DNA of 64,000 bases from NCBI GenBank assembly GCA_015501585.1, contig JADNRY010000006.1, positions 310,001 to 374,000 on the forward strand, given 5' to 3'. The position numbers were made by a program, and so were the translations under genes. Origin of the DNA: Rhodocollybia butyracea. Lineage: Eukaryota > Basidiomycota > Agaricomycetes > Agaricales > Omphalotaceae. The notes beneath the pieces are model-generated. The model was not told the DNA's origin, did no database searches, and was given only the letters and a program-made list of their open reading frames with translations. Shown piece by piece: positions 1-11,455 of this stretch (its first letter is position 1; every line of letters begins with the position of its first letter).

Positions 1-1240
<1,240 letters not shown>

Positions 1241-1432
1241 GTTGGTAGATGTAGGGAGAACGTGAAAGAGAAAATCTTCTTTAGCGCTCGAACCGTCGGC
1301 CGTCGGATATTTTCGGACTCTGGTGGTATAGTTAGGCGCTTGAGCAAGCAAGCCTTGACTCGAATAGCTCTTGACTCGAAACTCTTTATCCTTTATCCTC
1401 GCCCATATTATCGTTCATATATCTAGCGTGGT

Positions 1433-3014
1433 ATGAAACCCGCTTTGGTACTTGTTGACCTTCAAAATGACTTTCTACATCCTGATTACAAGTCTAAATC
1501 AGAACTTGTCACTAAATTTCCAAAACTCTTGGAAAACATAGCACTCAGCGTGGTTTCCTTCAGGCGCAGACAGCTTCCTGTGATATGGATTCGCTCGGAA
1601 TATGAACACCGTACAGCTCCTTTACCCCCACGGCACTTAACGCGCCCAAAAGGTGATAAATATCAAAATGCACCTTTGAACAATGACCGTCTTGCTGGCT
1701 CTCACTACGGGTCGAAAGTTATCTGTATCCCGGACTCACCAGGTGCAAACTTTCACCCTGACATTCAGAAACTAGTGCTTCCCAATGATGTTATCATCAC
1801 AAAGACATACTACTCTGCGTTTACGGAGACGTCTTTGAACCAGACGCTCCAACACCTAAACATTGATACTCTTTTTTTCGCGGGTGTGACAGCCAACACC
1901 TGCGTTCGTGCCACCGTTATCGATGCCTTCTTCCATGGCTATTCTCTTCATGTTATTAAATCTGCCATTGCCTCCTTCTCCAATAACAGTCTGGACACTA
2001 TACTCAGCGATCTCCAAGCACATTATGGTGCAAATACTATAAACCATCGTGCCCTCGATGAAGTCCTATTTGATCCCACACTCCCCACGTTGTATTATGT
2101 GAATGGCTCCATTCCTTCTTGGCGTGTCATGCTCCTGCTTTCGGAGAAGCACATTGCCTATAATCCCCGCCGCCTGCTAGTCATGAGCGATCCAAAGGAA
2201 ACACGTCTACCGGAATTCACTGCAATTAATCCCCGCGGTAAGACGCCGACCCTCGTAGACTCTGACGGCACCATCGTTATTGAAAGTATAGCAATCTTGC
2301 AATACTTGGAGACGTACTACCCAGGATCGTTTATGCCAAGCGTGAAGCAGGCAGACAAGAAAATGTATACAACTTGCCTTCAACGCATTCAGGAGAGTGA
2401 AAACCTTCATAATGTGTGCGAAGGACTAGAGTATCTTTTTCTGTCTGACTCAAGTTTGTATCAGCGGGAGATCCTTGAATCCTTGGAAGGTACCATGAGT
2501 GAGCTGGTGTTTTGGGAGACTTATACCAGGAACAGTGTGTATGTTGCTGCGGAGACGTTCACAATCGCAGATTGTGCATTATGGCCGGTATTGGGCTATC
2601 TGATACATCGAGGACTAGAGCTAGAAGGCCACGAGTGGAGGGGATTAAGGGCGTATGCTGATAGAATGAATGGGAGCAAGGAGAACAAGAGGCGAAACCG
2701 GCGGGCTGGGAAAGGCCAGGAAGGGTATCATTGTTTCAGAAGGCCAAGTTACTGGCGTGTAGAACAAGTACGTAGTAGTCTGTCTGTTGTAAGTCAATTC
2801 CAAAGTAAAGGTTATCAAGGTAGGAATAAAAGCTGGCAAGCTGGCATGGGTGGTGAAATTTTTGCCCGCTTGTGCGATCTACATGGGCGTCCCTGTTGAG
2901 ATGATCGCTAGCCTGAACAAAAATCAGGAGAACTATCTGGGGGCCTGGAAATGGCACTACAAGGCACTAGAATCGGTACAGCGGTTAGGAGTGCGTCAAA
3001 GTAGTGTGCCATGA
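1433..3014 (+). CDS. Isochorismatase-like hydrolase fused to a glutathione S-transferase (one frameshift)
   Basis: Residues 1 to about 190 form an isochorismatase-like (cysteine hydrolase) domain with the full Asp-Lys-Cys triad: D9 in LVDLQNDF, K124 in IITKTYYSAF and C157 in TANTCVRAT. Without a break in frame, residues about 215-300 form a thioredoxin-like GST N-domain (LYYVNGSIPSWRVMLLL ... NPRGKTPTLVD ... ESIAILQYLE), followed by a helical GST C-domain (FTIADCALWPVLGYL). The raw frame then turns basic near 2672. Adding one base to the GGG run at 2672-2674 continues a normal GST ending (PAGWERPGRVSLFQKAKLLA). A GT-AG intron at 2768-2823 then leads to a last exon ending at 3014, which adds a hydrophobic stretch (AWVVKFLPACAIYMGV). 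The total becomes 509 codons. Without the correction the raw frame stops at 2899. Substrate is unknown; a coupled hydrolysis/glutathione step is only a guess. Confidence 0.78.
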
Positions 3015-3592
3015 GGCCTGTCAAAGGAAATTCAGCTCAGATGCTGCGAGCATTCAACTACCTCTCCGGGCTTGGCAGACTAAGCTTAAGAGGACAGTGA
3101 TCAGAAGAGTTTGCGAACCGCGATACAATCTTCGACACACATGTTTTCCGCATAGGAGTCGAGTGAACGTCTTTAGCGAGGAAGAGCCCTAGTCTAGATA
3201 AGTGTAGATAAACATATCAGGCGAAACCCCTTCAAGTTTGGGACGATCTATGAAGACCGCGAAGGCACACATACTGCACAAATTCTCCCAGTCCCATGTT
3301 GCAAGTCGCCTTTTGTGACAAGGGGGTTTTGAAAATAAGCTTCCGGAGCTACGAAAACGGCCGCCTCAGCATCAGACAGACCTTGAAGAACATTAAGTTA
3401 CAACGATATGTCGAAGTCCAGATGAATACTAGTACTAGTGAAAACCAGTGAAAACAAAGAATGTGTAGAATACAAATCATGCGGTGTACAGAGTAGTCGT
3501 CAGAGAAGGTAATTAGGTGTATAGCTGAGGATAAATCTATGCTTTCTAGATCAAAAAACCGAGATGAACGATGCAAAGCGGCGAGGTCAATG
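3015..3592. other. Intergenic stretch without a recognisable gene
   Basis: This lies between the 3' ends of two convergent genes. I see no protein-like frame with family motifs. There is a short tandem ACTAGT-containing patch near 3428-3437 and otherwise unremarkable, mildly AT-rich sequence. It probably holds the two 3' UTRs. Confidence 0.5.
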
Positions 3593-5194
3593 TCATATCT
3601 TTCGGTCCAATTCCTTCACAAGAAGGTCGTTGACGGCCCGGGGATTATCGAGGTATACTAAACGAAGTAAATAAGCACTGGGTATATAGAATGAGGAAGA
3701 AGCAAGGCATACCGTGGTGACCTGCGTTATTCACGATATACATCCTCCCTTGTCCGTTCCCTACCTGTCGCAACCGTTCGACAGAGTCTGCCCCTCCCTC
3801 CGGATCCATCCAGTCCTGGTCGCCATAAACGAATGTAACGGGAATATCCTTCCTCAGCCCTGCTATCCGATCCACTAATGGCATCCGCGCGTGTGCGCCA
3901 GGGGCAAGAATATGTGAGATGCAGTATTCGCCTGAGCCCTTGGCCATGGTGATATTGAGAATGTAGTCGTGCATGTTGCGGGTCTCTTCTTCAGAGAGGC
4001 CAGAGAAACGGCGGGACGAATACTAAGCATACTGTATCAGTCTGCGTTGAGATGAAGAGAAGCAAACTACATACTTTACCGACTACCAATGGAGCCCATA
4101 CACCCATCGTTCTCACCACTTGGAAAGGACTAAATCCTTCCTCCCATAAATACATGAGAAATTTTCTTGACCGGCTCGGTTTAGCTTGAGTGCTTGCCTG
4201 CTTGGCCTCGATCTGCTCCACCTTTGCTTTCGACGCTGGCATGGCAGCATCAACACTCGACGTAGTCGATGGAGGGTCTATTTCACTCGTAGGGTCCGTA
4301 TGATCAGGTCCTCTTGGCACACCCGCGGGCGACAACAATATCAGCTTTTCCACGCGAGTTGGGTACTTCAACGCGTACACCACGCTGAGATACGCTCCCA
4401 AACTATGTCCGATCAGAGTCATCTTCTCCAACCGCATTTTCTGACGCCAGTCTTCGAGAGAGTCGATAAAGAAAGATTCTGCTTCTGTTACCCGAGCAGG
4501 AATGTCTTTCTTAGAAGCTCTGACGGTGAAATTTGGGCGAGCGGATCGACCCATGCCTAACCAATCTAGAGCAAAGACGGAGGTGTTGTTTCGGCCAGCC
4601 CATTGAGCCATTGATAGGAAATTGCGAAAGTAAAATCCAGTTCCAGCTCCATACCTACAGGAAATTAGACAGCATGATGGTTGATCGGAGGCGACTTACC
4701 CATGAAGCATAACGGCTGGTGTCACTGATGGTATAGCTGTGGAAAGGGATTGTGGTTGTGACTGTGATTGCGACTGAAATTGAGAGGTAGAGACCATAGA
4801 GAGGGTGTTGAGATAGTGCTTTGGGTTCGAAAGCTCCACACGAGAACTGTACGCGATAACAGGACCAATTTCAGCTAATTCAGATTCTGATAATGGACTG
4901 GCTGGCTTCTTTGATCGAAAAAAGGGTAAGTGTCTGTAAAGTAGGAGTAAATACTCGTGTCATGACTACAGAAATTAACAATGGCTACCTTAGGAGTCGC
5001 TCTTCGCTGATGGCACTTTGCTTGTCGCCTGCGGCCCACCTGGGAGAAAGTTGTCAAGTTCTCAGGTCGATCTATATCAGATTGCATACTGACCATTGCT
5101 TTGCGCTTTCCATGAACCTGGTAGGTATATCGGCAGCAGGTGGTAGTGGTGGTACAATGTCAATGGTGGAAGCTGATGGAGAGTCGGCCATCAT
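3593..5194 (-). CDS. Alpha/beta hydrolase of the ABHD5 (CGI-58)/ICT1/CLD1 family
   Basis: Likely a phospholipase or lysophospholipid acyltransferase of mitochondria or lipid droplets. The start at 5194 is the first Met after an upstream stop and begins MMADSPSASTIDIVPPLPPA. Exons read in order: SAKQWWAAGDKQSAISEERLLR, then LPFFRSKKPASPLSESELAE, then PAVMLHG joined to YGAGTGFYFRNF (the HG-containing oxyanion loop), FALDWLGMGRS, and GHSLGAYLS with the nucleophilic Ser. After a low-complexity insert rich in Ser, Thr and Lys comes FVYGDQDWMD with the acidic residue. The last two exons join as GHHVYLDNP and give the family's H-x4-D acyltransferase motif (HHVYLD), ending at 3593. Yeast ICT1, CLD1 and ECM18 are the nearest characterised relatives. 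Choosing among acyltransferase, cardiolipin lipase and co-activator roles is not possible from sequence alone. Confidence 0.85.
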
Positions 5195-5753
5195 GAGAGT
5201 GATCCTGCGAAGTGGTGCAAGCAAGCGTAGACTGTTTAGTTTGGAAGCAATTGTGGTGGAAGAGAATGAAAGATTTCCTTGGTTGACGGACGTTTAAGGA
5301 CTAAACGTTTAAACGCCCATGACATGCCGCGGTGACGAATCCGGGCCCGGTGAAGATCCGGAGTGGTAGTCAGTGACCTCAGTCAGCGTCGCTGACGAGG
5401 TCGTGGCATGGCATGACACGGCACAATCATTTTGGAAGGCCAAAGCGTTCTTTAGCAGCTCAATGTCGCTCAGCTGCAAGCAAACAATCTCTATAGGAGC
5501 AAATAGAATAATTACTGATTTTCGCGGAGCCCCAGTGGTCTTTGGCTAGAGACAAGTGAGTACACATATGTAGCTGTTATGATACTCGGTTTAAACTAGA
5601 GGTGAGGCCTGGTGAGGCCCGTCATTTCCGCTTACTCGGCGCCGAGGTTTGTATTTTAGTTTTACATAGCGCTTGCCACTTAGCGCCGTAGATGTGACAT
5701 CACAAGTGTCACGCCTCACACAGCCCTTGAAGTTGAACGTTGAACTTCCCAGA
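5195..5753. promoter_or_regulatory. Divergent promoter region between the hydrolase and CWC21
   Basis: This is 559 bp between two divergent start codons. It contains GC-rich patches (near 5330-5420) with short overlapping repeats of GTCAGTGA/TCAGCGTC type around 5365-5400. I see no TATA box or defined operator that I would name. Confidence 0.4.
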
Positions 5754-6984
5754 ATGTACAACGGTATTGGTCTTACGACTCCGCGTGGAAGGTATGATTT
5801 TTCTGGTGTATTATGTTGTGCTTTTCTTATGATATCTTATAGTGGAACGAATGGTTATGTGATTCGCAACCTCTCCACTCTACGTTCATACGAACCGGCT
5901 CAAGACCGTGCGGCTGCTTGGGATGTTGCACCGCCAAAACATCGTGAACCAGACCAAGGTATCCTTGACCATGAACGAAAACGCAAAGTCGAGGTAGAAT
6001 GCTTCGAGCTGCAGCTCAAGTTGGAGGACGAGGAGTGAGTTTTTTTTGATGACCAGTGGAAATCTTTTGCTCACGAAATATAGAGTGGACGAGGCAGAAA
6101 TCAAAATACAAGTCGAAGAACTGCGTACCAAACTCAACGCGACTTTGGATGCGCAGATTTTATCTTCGTCGAAGCGATTCAAACCTTCTGATACTCATGC
6201 TATCGCAGCAGCAAAAAAAACAGAGCTAGACAAAATGGCTCGTGCGTTGGGTACCAGAAGAGATTACACTGAAGGACAGGCTTTTGACAGAGAAAGGCAG
6301 GAAGAGGATAAGATTAAACGGCAGACTGAGAGAGATGAACGAGACAGGCGAAAGGAGGACGAGAGAGCCAAGTTTGCAGAACAAAAAGCCAAGTGGGAAG
6401 CAGAAAAAAGGGAAAAGGATAGACTGCGACGAAGAGAAGAAGATAGGATGAGAAGAGAGAGGGAAGAAAGTGGTGATTTGAGAAGGAAACAACAAGATAT
6501 GCCTCCACCGCCGCCGCCGCCCAGAGACCGTTATCGTGGTAGCCCTCCTCGTGGACCCTCTCGTTCTCGTAGAGATTCTCGGTCTCGGTCTCCGCCGAGA
6601 GCGCCAAGGCGACGATCTCCGGCTGTTGCATCTCGTGGACGTCCTCCTTCGCCACCTCCGGCCCGTTCTTCCCGTCGCCGTTCTCCTCCAAGCTCTCGTT
6701 CGCGATCTCCGTCTCGCTCCGTGTCTCCTCCGAGACGTTCCGTTTCCCCACCAAAAGGTCCTCGACGCCGTTCCCGTTCCCCATTCCGTCGTGACCAGCG
6801 TGGAAATTCGCCTCGTCCTCCACGGCGTCGATCACCCTCTTATTCAGTTTCTCCTCCTCCAAGAGACAAAGCTGAACCAAAAGGTCGTGGGCCGCCTGCA
6901 CGTCGACGATCTCGGAGCCGCAGTCGTTCTGCGTCCAGTGATTCAGCCATGTCTGTGAGCTCCAGGTCAAGTTCCGGCGACTAA
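5754..6984 (+). CDS. CWC21: Pre-mRNA-splicing factor CWC21 / SRRM2-type N-terminus with RS domain
   Basis: A component of the activated spliceosome that contacts Prp8 and Snu114 in yeast. The N-terminus MYNGIGLTTPRGSGTNGYV is the hallmark of the cwf21 family. Exons are 5754-5791, 5843-6034 and 6084-6984 (1131 nt, 376 aa). The cwf21 helical region (REPDQGILDHERKRKVEVE ... LQLKLEDEE) follows. After it come a charged coiled coil (about residues 120-210), a polyproline run and a long Arg-Ser/Pro-rich tail typical of SR-related proteins. Yeast Cwc21 is short (135 aa), so this protein is closer in design to the N-terminal part of human SRRM2. Minus-strand frames over 6226-6970 are antisense shadows of the repetitive RS codons. 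Confidence 0.92.
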
Positions 6985-7216
6985 GTATAGCTACTTACAT
7001 ACTTCCTGTACAATATTTTGCTCTACAGCTCAGGAGAGCTTCAATGTATTTTATTGCTATTGGCTGTTGGATGAGCGCCTTTTTTGCTAGTGCAGAGCTC
7101 GCAACACGCTCTTTCATACCGTTTCACAGCAAGTCCACAGTACTAGCTGCTGTGAGTCATTTTCAAAAGTATAAAGAACGTTACCGCAGAAAAAATCCTT
7201 CATTTCCAAGTCCACG

Positions 7217-8860
7217 ATGAAGAGCTTTCAATCCTTGTCCAACTTGGCCACTCGCCATTTTCAACGCGGAATCGCGTCTGAGGTAACTTGCTTCTTTTTT
7301 TAATTTCACAAAATGACACCTTGCTTCCACAGGCACGTTCTCTACCGTCATCACCGTCTACAAAATACAAAACTGCAACACACTCATCCGATACAGTTGA
7401 AAAGTTATCCGATGTGACACAAGCCACTCTTGCCAAAGGGAAAGAATATCTACTGCCTGTTTATGCTAGGCCGGATTTCGTTCTTTCTCGTGGAAAGGGA
7501 TCGTATGTCTGGGATTCCGAGGGAAGAAAATATCTGGACTTTAGTGCCGGAATTGCGGTCAATGCACTAGGACATGCAGACGAGGGTGTTGCTAAGGTCA
7601 GTGCCAGACGCGAGTACTACAGCCATTTCTCATTACCCTTACAGGTTCTGGCAGACCAAGCTAGCAAGCTCCTCCACACAAGCAACGTTTATCACAATGA
7701 ATGGGCTGGAAGACTCGCTGAATTACTCGTAACTCTCACTCAAAAGGAAGGCGGACTGGGATATTCTGCCGCAGGAAACACTACTAGTGCTGGCGCAAAA
7801 GTATTCTTCTCCAATTCTGGTACAGAAGCCAACGAAGGCGCATTGAAAATTGCCCGTAAAGTTGGTAAAGACCGATGGGCAGCTAATGCTTCTGGTCGTA
7901 CCTGGGACTCTAAAGACTGTACCAAGACGCGTATTGCTTGTTTCGAGTCTTCGTTTCATGGTCGGAGTATGGGTGCTTTGAGTGTGACCAGTACCTCAAA
8001 ATACCAGATCCCATTCGCACCTTTGTTGCCTGGAGTTGATGTTGGAAAGGTGAATGATTTTGAGAGACTAGATTCTCTTGTTGGAGAAGACACATGCGCT
8101 GTGATCGTTGAGCCGATACAGGGCGAGGGTGGTATTAACGCAGCTCAAACGGAATGGTTAGCGGCGTTAAGGAAGCGTTGCGATGAAGTAGGAGCTGTAT
8201 TGATCTTTGATGAGATACAGGTATGTGTTTCCGCTAGACATCAAATATCCTATCTCCAACTTGATTCCAGTGCGGTTTATATCGGACGGGAACTCTTTGG
8301 GCTCATTCGTCACTGCCAGTTGAATGTCATCCTGATATTGTGACCGTGGCCAAGCCGCTGGCAAATGGATATCCAATTGGTAGCGTACTATTACGGGACT
8401 CCGTAGCATCTACTATGACGGCCGGTAAGGATATCATTTATGCATTGGGTGTGGCAACTCTTTGATTTCGTATCAAACAGGTACGCATGGAACTACTTTC
8501 GGTGGGTCGCCCCTTGCGTGTGCTGTGGGATACCATGTTCTCTCTCGTCTCTCGGAACGACCTTTCGTAGGTCAGATCGCCGAAACAAGCGCATACCTCT
8601 CGGGACGATTATCCCAGTTGCCAAAATGGTTCCCGAATACCCTTCAACCAGAGATACGTGGTAGAGGGCTAATTATGGGCCTTGGGTTCAAAGACACAAA
8701 AGACCCATCTCGACTTATGAGTCTAGCCCGGGAACGAGGTGTATTTGTGCTTACAGCGGGTAAAGATGCCATTCGGTTGGTACCAAGTTTGAACGTGGGC
8801 AAAGAGGAAGTAGATTTGGCAGTTGATGTGATTGAGAGCTGTCTGGGTGAGATGCAGTGA
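7217..8860 (+). CDS. ARG8: Acetylornithine aminotransferase, mitochondrial
   Basis: A PLP enzyme of the arginine pathway that converts N-acetylglutamate semialdehyde to N-acetylornithine in the mitochondrial matrix. Five exons (7217-7282, 7333-7596, 7645-8220, 8271-8424, 8481-8860) give 1440 nt, 479 aa. The N-terminus MKSFQSLSNLATRHFQRGIA looks like a targeting peptide. Class-III aminotransferase blocks are all present: LDFSAGIAVNALGHAD, FFSNSGTEANEGALKIAR, FHGRSMGALSVT, EPIQGEGGI, the PLP-phosphate Asp in LIFDEIQ, the Schiff-base Lys in VAKPLANGYPIG, and THGTTFGGSPLACAVG. The intron after IFDEIQ joins to CGLYRTGTLWA, which confirms the model. Ornithine aminotransferase is a related alternative, but the match to acetylornithine-type blocks is better. 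Confidence 0.93.
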
Positions 8861-9147
8861 ATGCGTAGTAGCTGCGGGAGCGTAAGACCGAATACTGTAA
8901 CTTAGCATTGCTTTTTGCCTCCTTTCGCCCAGCTTTTGCCCGAGATATGTTTACAAGTTTACAAGTTGATATTCATCTCTATCTAGATAATATAAAATGT
9001 TCCTCGGTCGTCGCATTATGTAAACACTAAACTTGATGACAATCCCACAGATTCTGATTGGCCGATTTTAACTACCTCTCGTTATATAAAAGTTTGCCAC
9101 GAAAAACGTATCGCATACTCTTTTCCGCCCGTTTTCAATTTGTGAAG

Positions 9148-11455
9148 ATGGACAAGCTATCTTCGCTTTCGCGTTTCAAGGCTTCATGCCCGTTCCTGGG
9201 CAGGACCAAAACCTCGACATTGCGTAACTTGTGTACTTCGACTTCTAGCCGGTTCCCGTCGATTTCCTTGCTTACAGAGAGAGCCACGAATTGCCCTGTT
9301 ATGGGCCCTGCGCTCAGTGTGCGCTCGAAGGAAATTGTTGCCGGCTATGCCAGCCTCGCCGGTAATACAGATATTGAACAGATTCATAGGGACAAGGGTG
9401 TCACTATTCCTTCTGGTGCCAACATCGAGATGTGTCCCCATGCGTCGGCAGCCAGAGCTGCTGCTCGCATGGCTGATGATCTTGCTGCTGTTTCCAAAGA
9501 GAAGGATACCAGTGTCGCCAAAGCTGCTGCTTCGGCTGGTTGTCCCTTCCACAAGGCTGCTCTCGAAAATGCTGCAAAGGCTGCGCCTGTGGTTACCCCG
9601 GTTCGCCGCCCCGTCGCTACTACCAGTGGCTTTGACTACGAGTCGTTTTATAATAACGAACTCGAGAAAAAGCACAAGGACAAGTCTTATCGTTACTTCA
9701 ATAATATCAACAGGCTTGCGAACAAGTTTCCTGTCGCTCACACTGCCAAAGTCGAAGACGAAGTCCAAGTCTGGTGCTCGAATGATTACCTTGGTATGGG
9801 TAATAATCCGGTTGTTCTCGAGACTATGCAGTATGCTTTTCAGCTTGTCGTACTACATATCTATCTAACAATTCCTCAGTCGCACTTTAGATAGGTATGG
9901 CCATGGTGCTGGTGGAACTCGTAACATCGCAGGTAACGGTGCTTTGCATCTCGGACTCGAACGCGAGCTTGCAACCCTTCACCGGAAAGACGCTGCCCTC
10001 GTATTTTCTTCCTGTTACGTTGCCAACGACGCTACCCTCTCCACACTCGGATCCAAACTGCCCGGATGCATCATGTTCTCTGACCAGAGTAACCATGCAT
10101 CCATGATTCAGGGAATGCGTCACTCTGGCGCGAAAAAGGTTATTTTCAAGCACAATGACCTTGACGATCTCGAAAATAAATTGAAAGCGTATCCCAAGGA
10201 AACACCAAAGATCATTGCGTTTGAAAGTGTGTATTCCATGTGTGGTAGTATCGGTCCCATTTCGGAAATATGTAATTTGGCAAAGAAATATGGTGCTCTG
10301 ACTTTTCTCGATGAGGTGAGTTGCTTCTGCTTGCTTTTTCGAATGATTCTCATAGTCTTTTATCGTGGTAGGTACACGCTGTTGGCTTATATGGACCCCG
10401 TGGTGCTGGTGTTGCGGAACACCTTGACTACGAGGCTCAGATGGCTGCTGGAGACAGTGCTGACCCCATTCCTGGCTCGGTTATGGATCGTGTGGATATT
10501 ATCACAGGTAAGCAGTAACACCACTTTATTTTTATCTGTGTTTAATTTTCTCTCCCCAGGTACCCTCGGCAAGGCATACGGCGCAGTTGGTGGTTACGTC
10601 GCTGGTTCAGATGATTTCATTGACATGATTCGGTCCTACGCCCCTGGTTTTATCTTCACAACGTCTCTCCCGCCGGCTACCGTCGCTGGTGCTCAGGCTA
10701 GTGTAGCTTATCAAAAAACATTCCCTGGTGATCGTCAACTCAAGCAAGTCAACGTCCGTGAGGCTAAACGCCGCTTTGCTGCATTGGATATCCCTGTCGT
10801 GTAAGTGGACCTTTTTGCCCGTTTTCCGGAGTCTCATTTTTTTCGTTTATAAAGTCCTGGTCCTTCGCACATCCTCCCCATCCTTGTCGGGGATGCCGCA
10901 CTCGCCAAAGCTGCGTCTGACAAACTCCTGTATGACCATTCTATCTACGTACAAGCAATCAACTACCCCACCGTCGCTGTTGGCGAAGAGCGTCTTCGGG
11001 TCACCGTCACTCCCCGTCACACTGCCGAACAACTCGACAAATTGGTCTCAGCCGTCGACAATGTATTTACAGAATTGAACATTAACCGTATTCAGGACTG
11101 GAAAGCTGTTGGTGGACGTGCTACTGTCGGCGTTCTGGGCCAAGATGATGTCGTTGAGCCGATTTGGACAAAAGATCAACTTGGCGAAGAGACTGGGACA
11201 ACACCGAAAACCCTTAAGGATGGACAGAAACCACTTGTGGATGCCAAAGGTGTTTTGGTTGCAAGAAGTCGGTTTGACCATCTCCTTGGTCCAATTTCTG
11301 GTCCATTGCAATCTAGTTACCGTTCCGCGGCTGTGCCTACGTCTGCTCCTACGCCTGTGTCGAAGTTGGTGCTGAAAACGGGTACAACGGCGCTCGACTT
11401 TGCTCAGGCTCGGGATATTCCGATTCCGCCACCCAAGTTTACTGCTGTTGCTTAG
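9148..11455 (+). CDS. HEM1: 5-aminolevulinate synthase, mitochondrial
   Basis: Catalyses the first committed step of heme synthesis, condensing glycine and succinyl-CoA with PLP in the mitochondrial matrix. Five exons (9148-9830, 9880-10315, 10372-10507, 10560-10800, 10855-11455) give 2097 nt, 698 aa. The start at 9148 follows GAAG and begins [18 protein letters not shown], a targeting peptide. The N-terminal region carries four Cys-Pro pairs (SCPFLG, NCPVMG, MCPHAS, GCPFHK), the pattern of heme regulatory motifs. The catalytic core has [29 protein letters not shown] (rebuilt exactly across the first intron), [29 protein letters not shown] and the PLP Lys in [13 protein letters not shown]. 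It is somewhat longer than usual because of a Pro/Thr-rich C-terminal tail. It lies head to tail with ARG8. Confidence 0.96.

Noticed and set aside
2660..2899. The basic tail of the raw fusion-gene frame (KENKRRNRRAGKG ...)
   Set aside because: It replaces the expected GST ending. One added base plus a standard intron gives 509 complete codons and a GST-like sequence, so the raw tail is treated as an artefact.
6314..6970. A 218-codon minus-strand frame over CWC21
   Set aside because: It is the antisense of the RS-rich CWC21 exon. Repeated Arg/Ser codons keep the opposite strand open, and no family signal is present.
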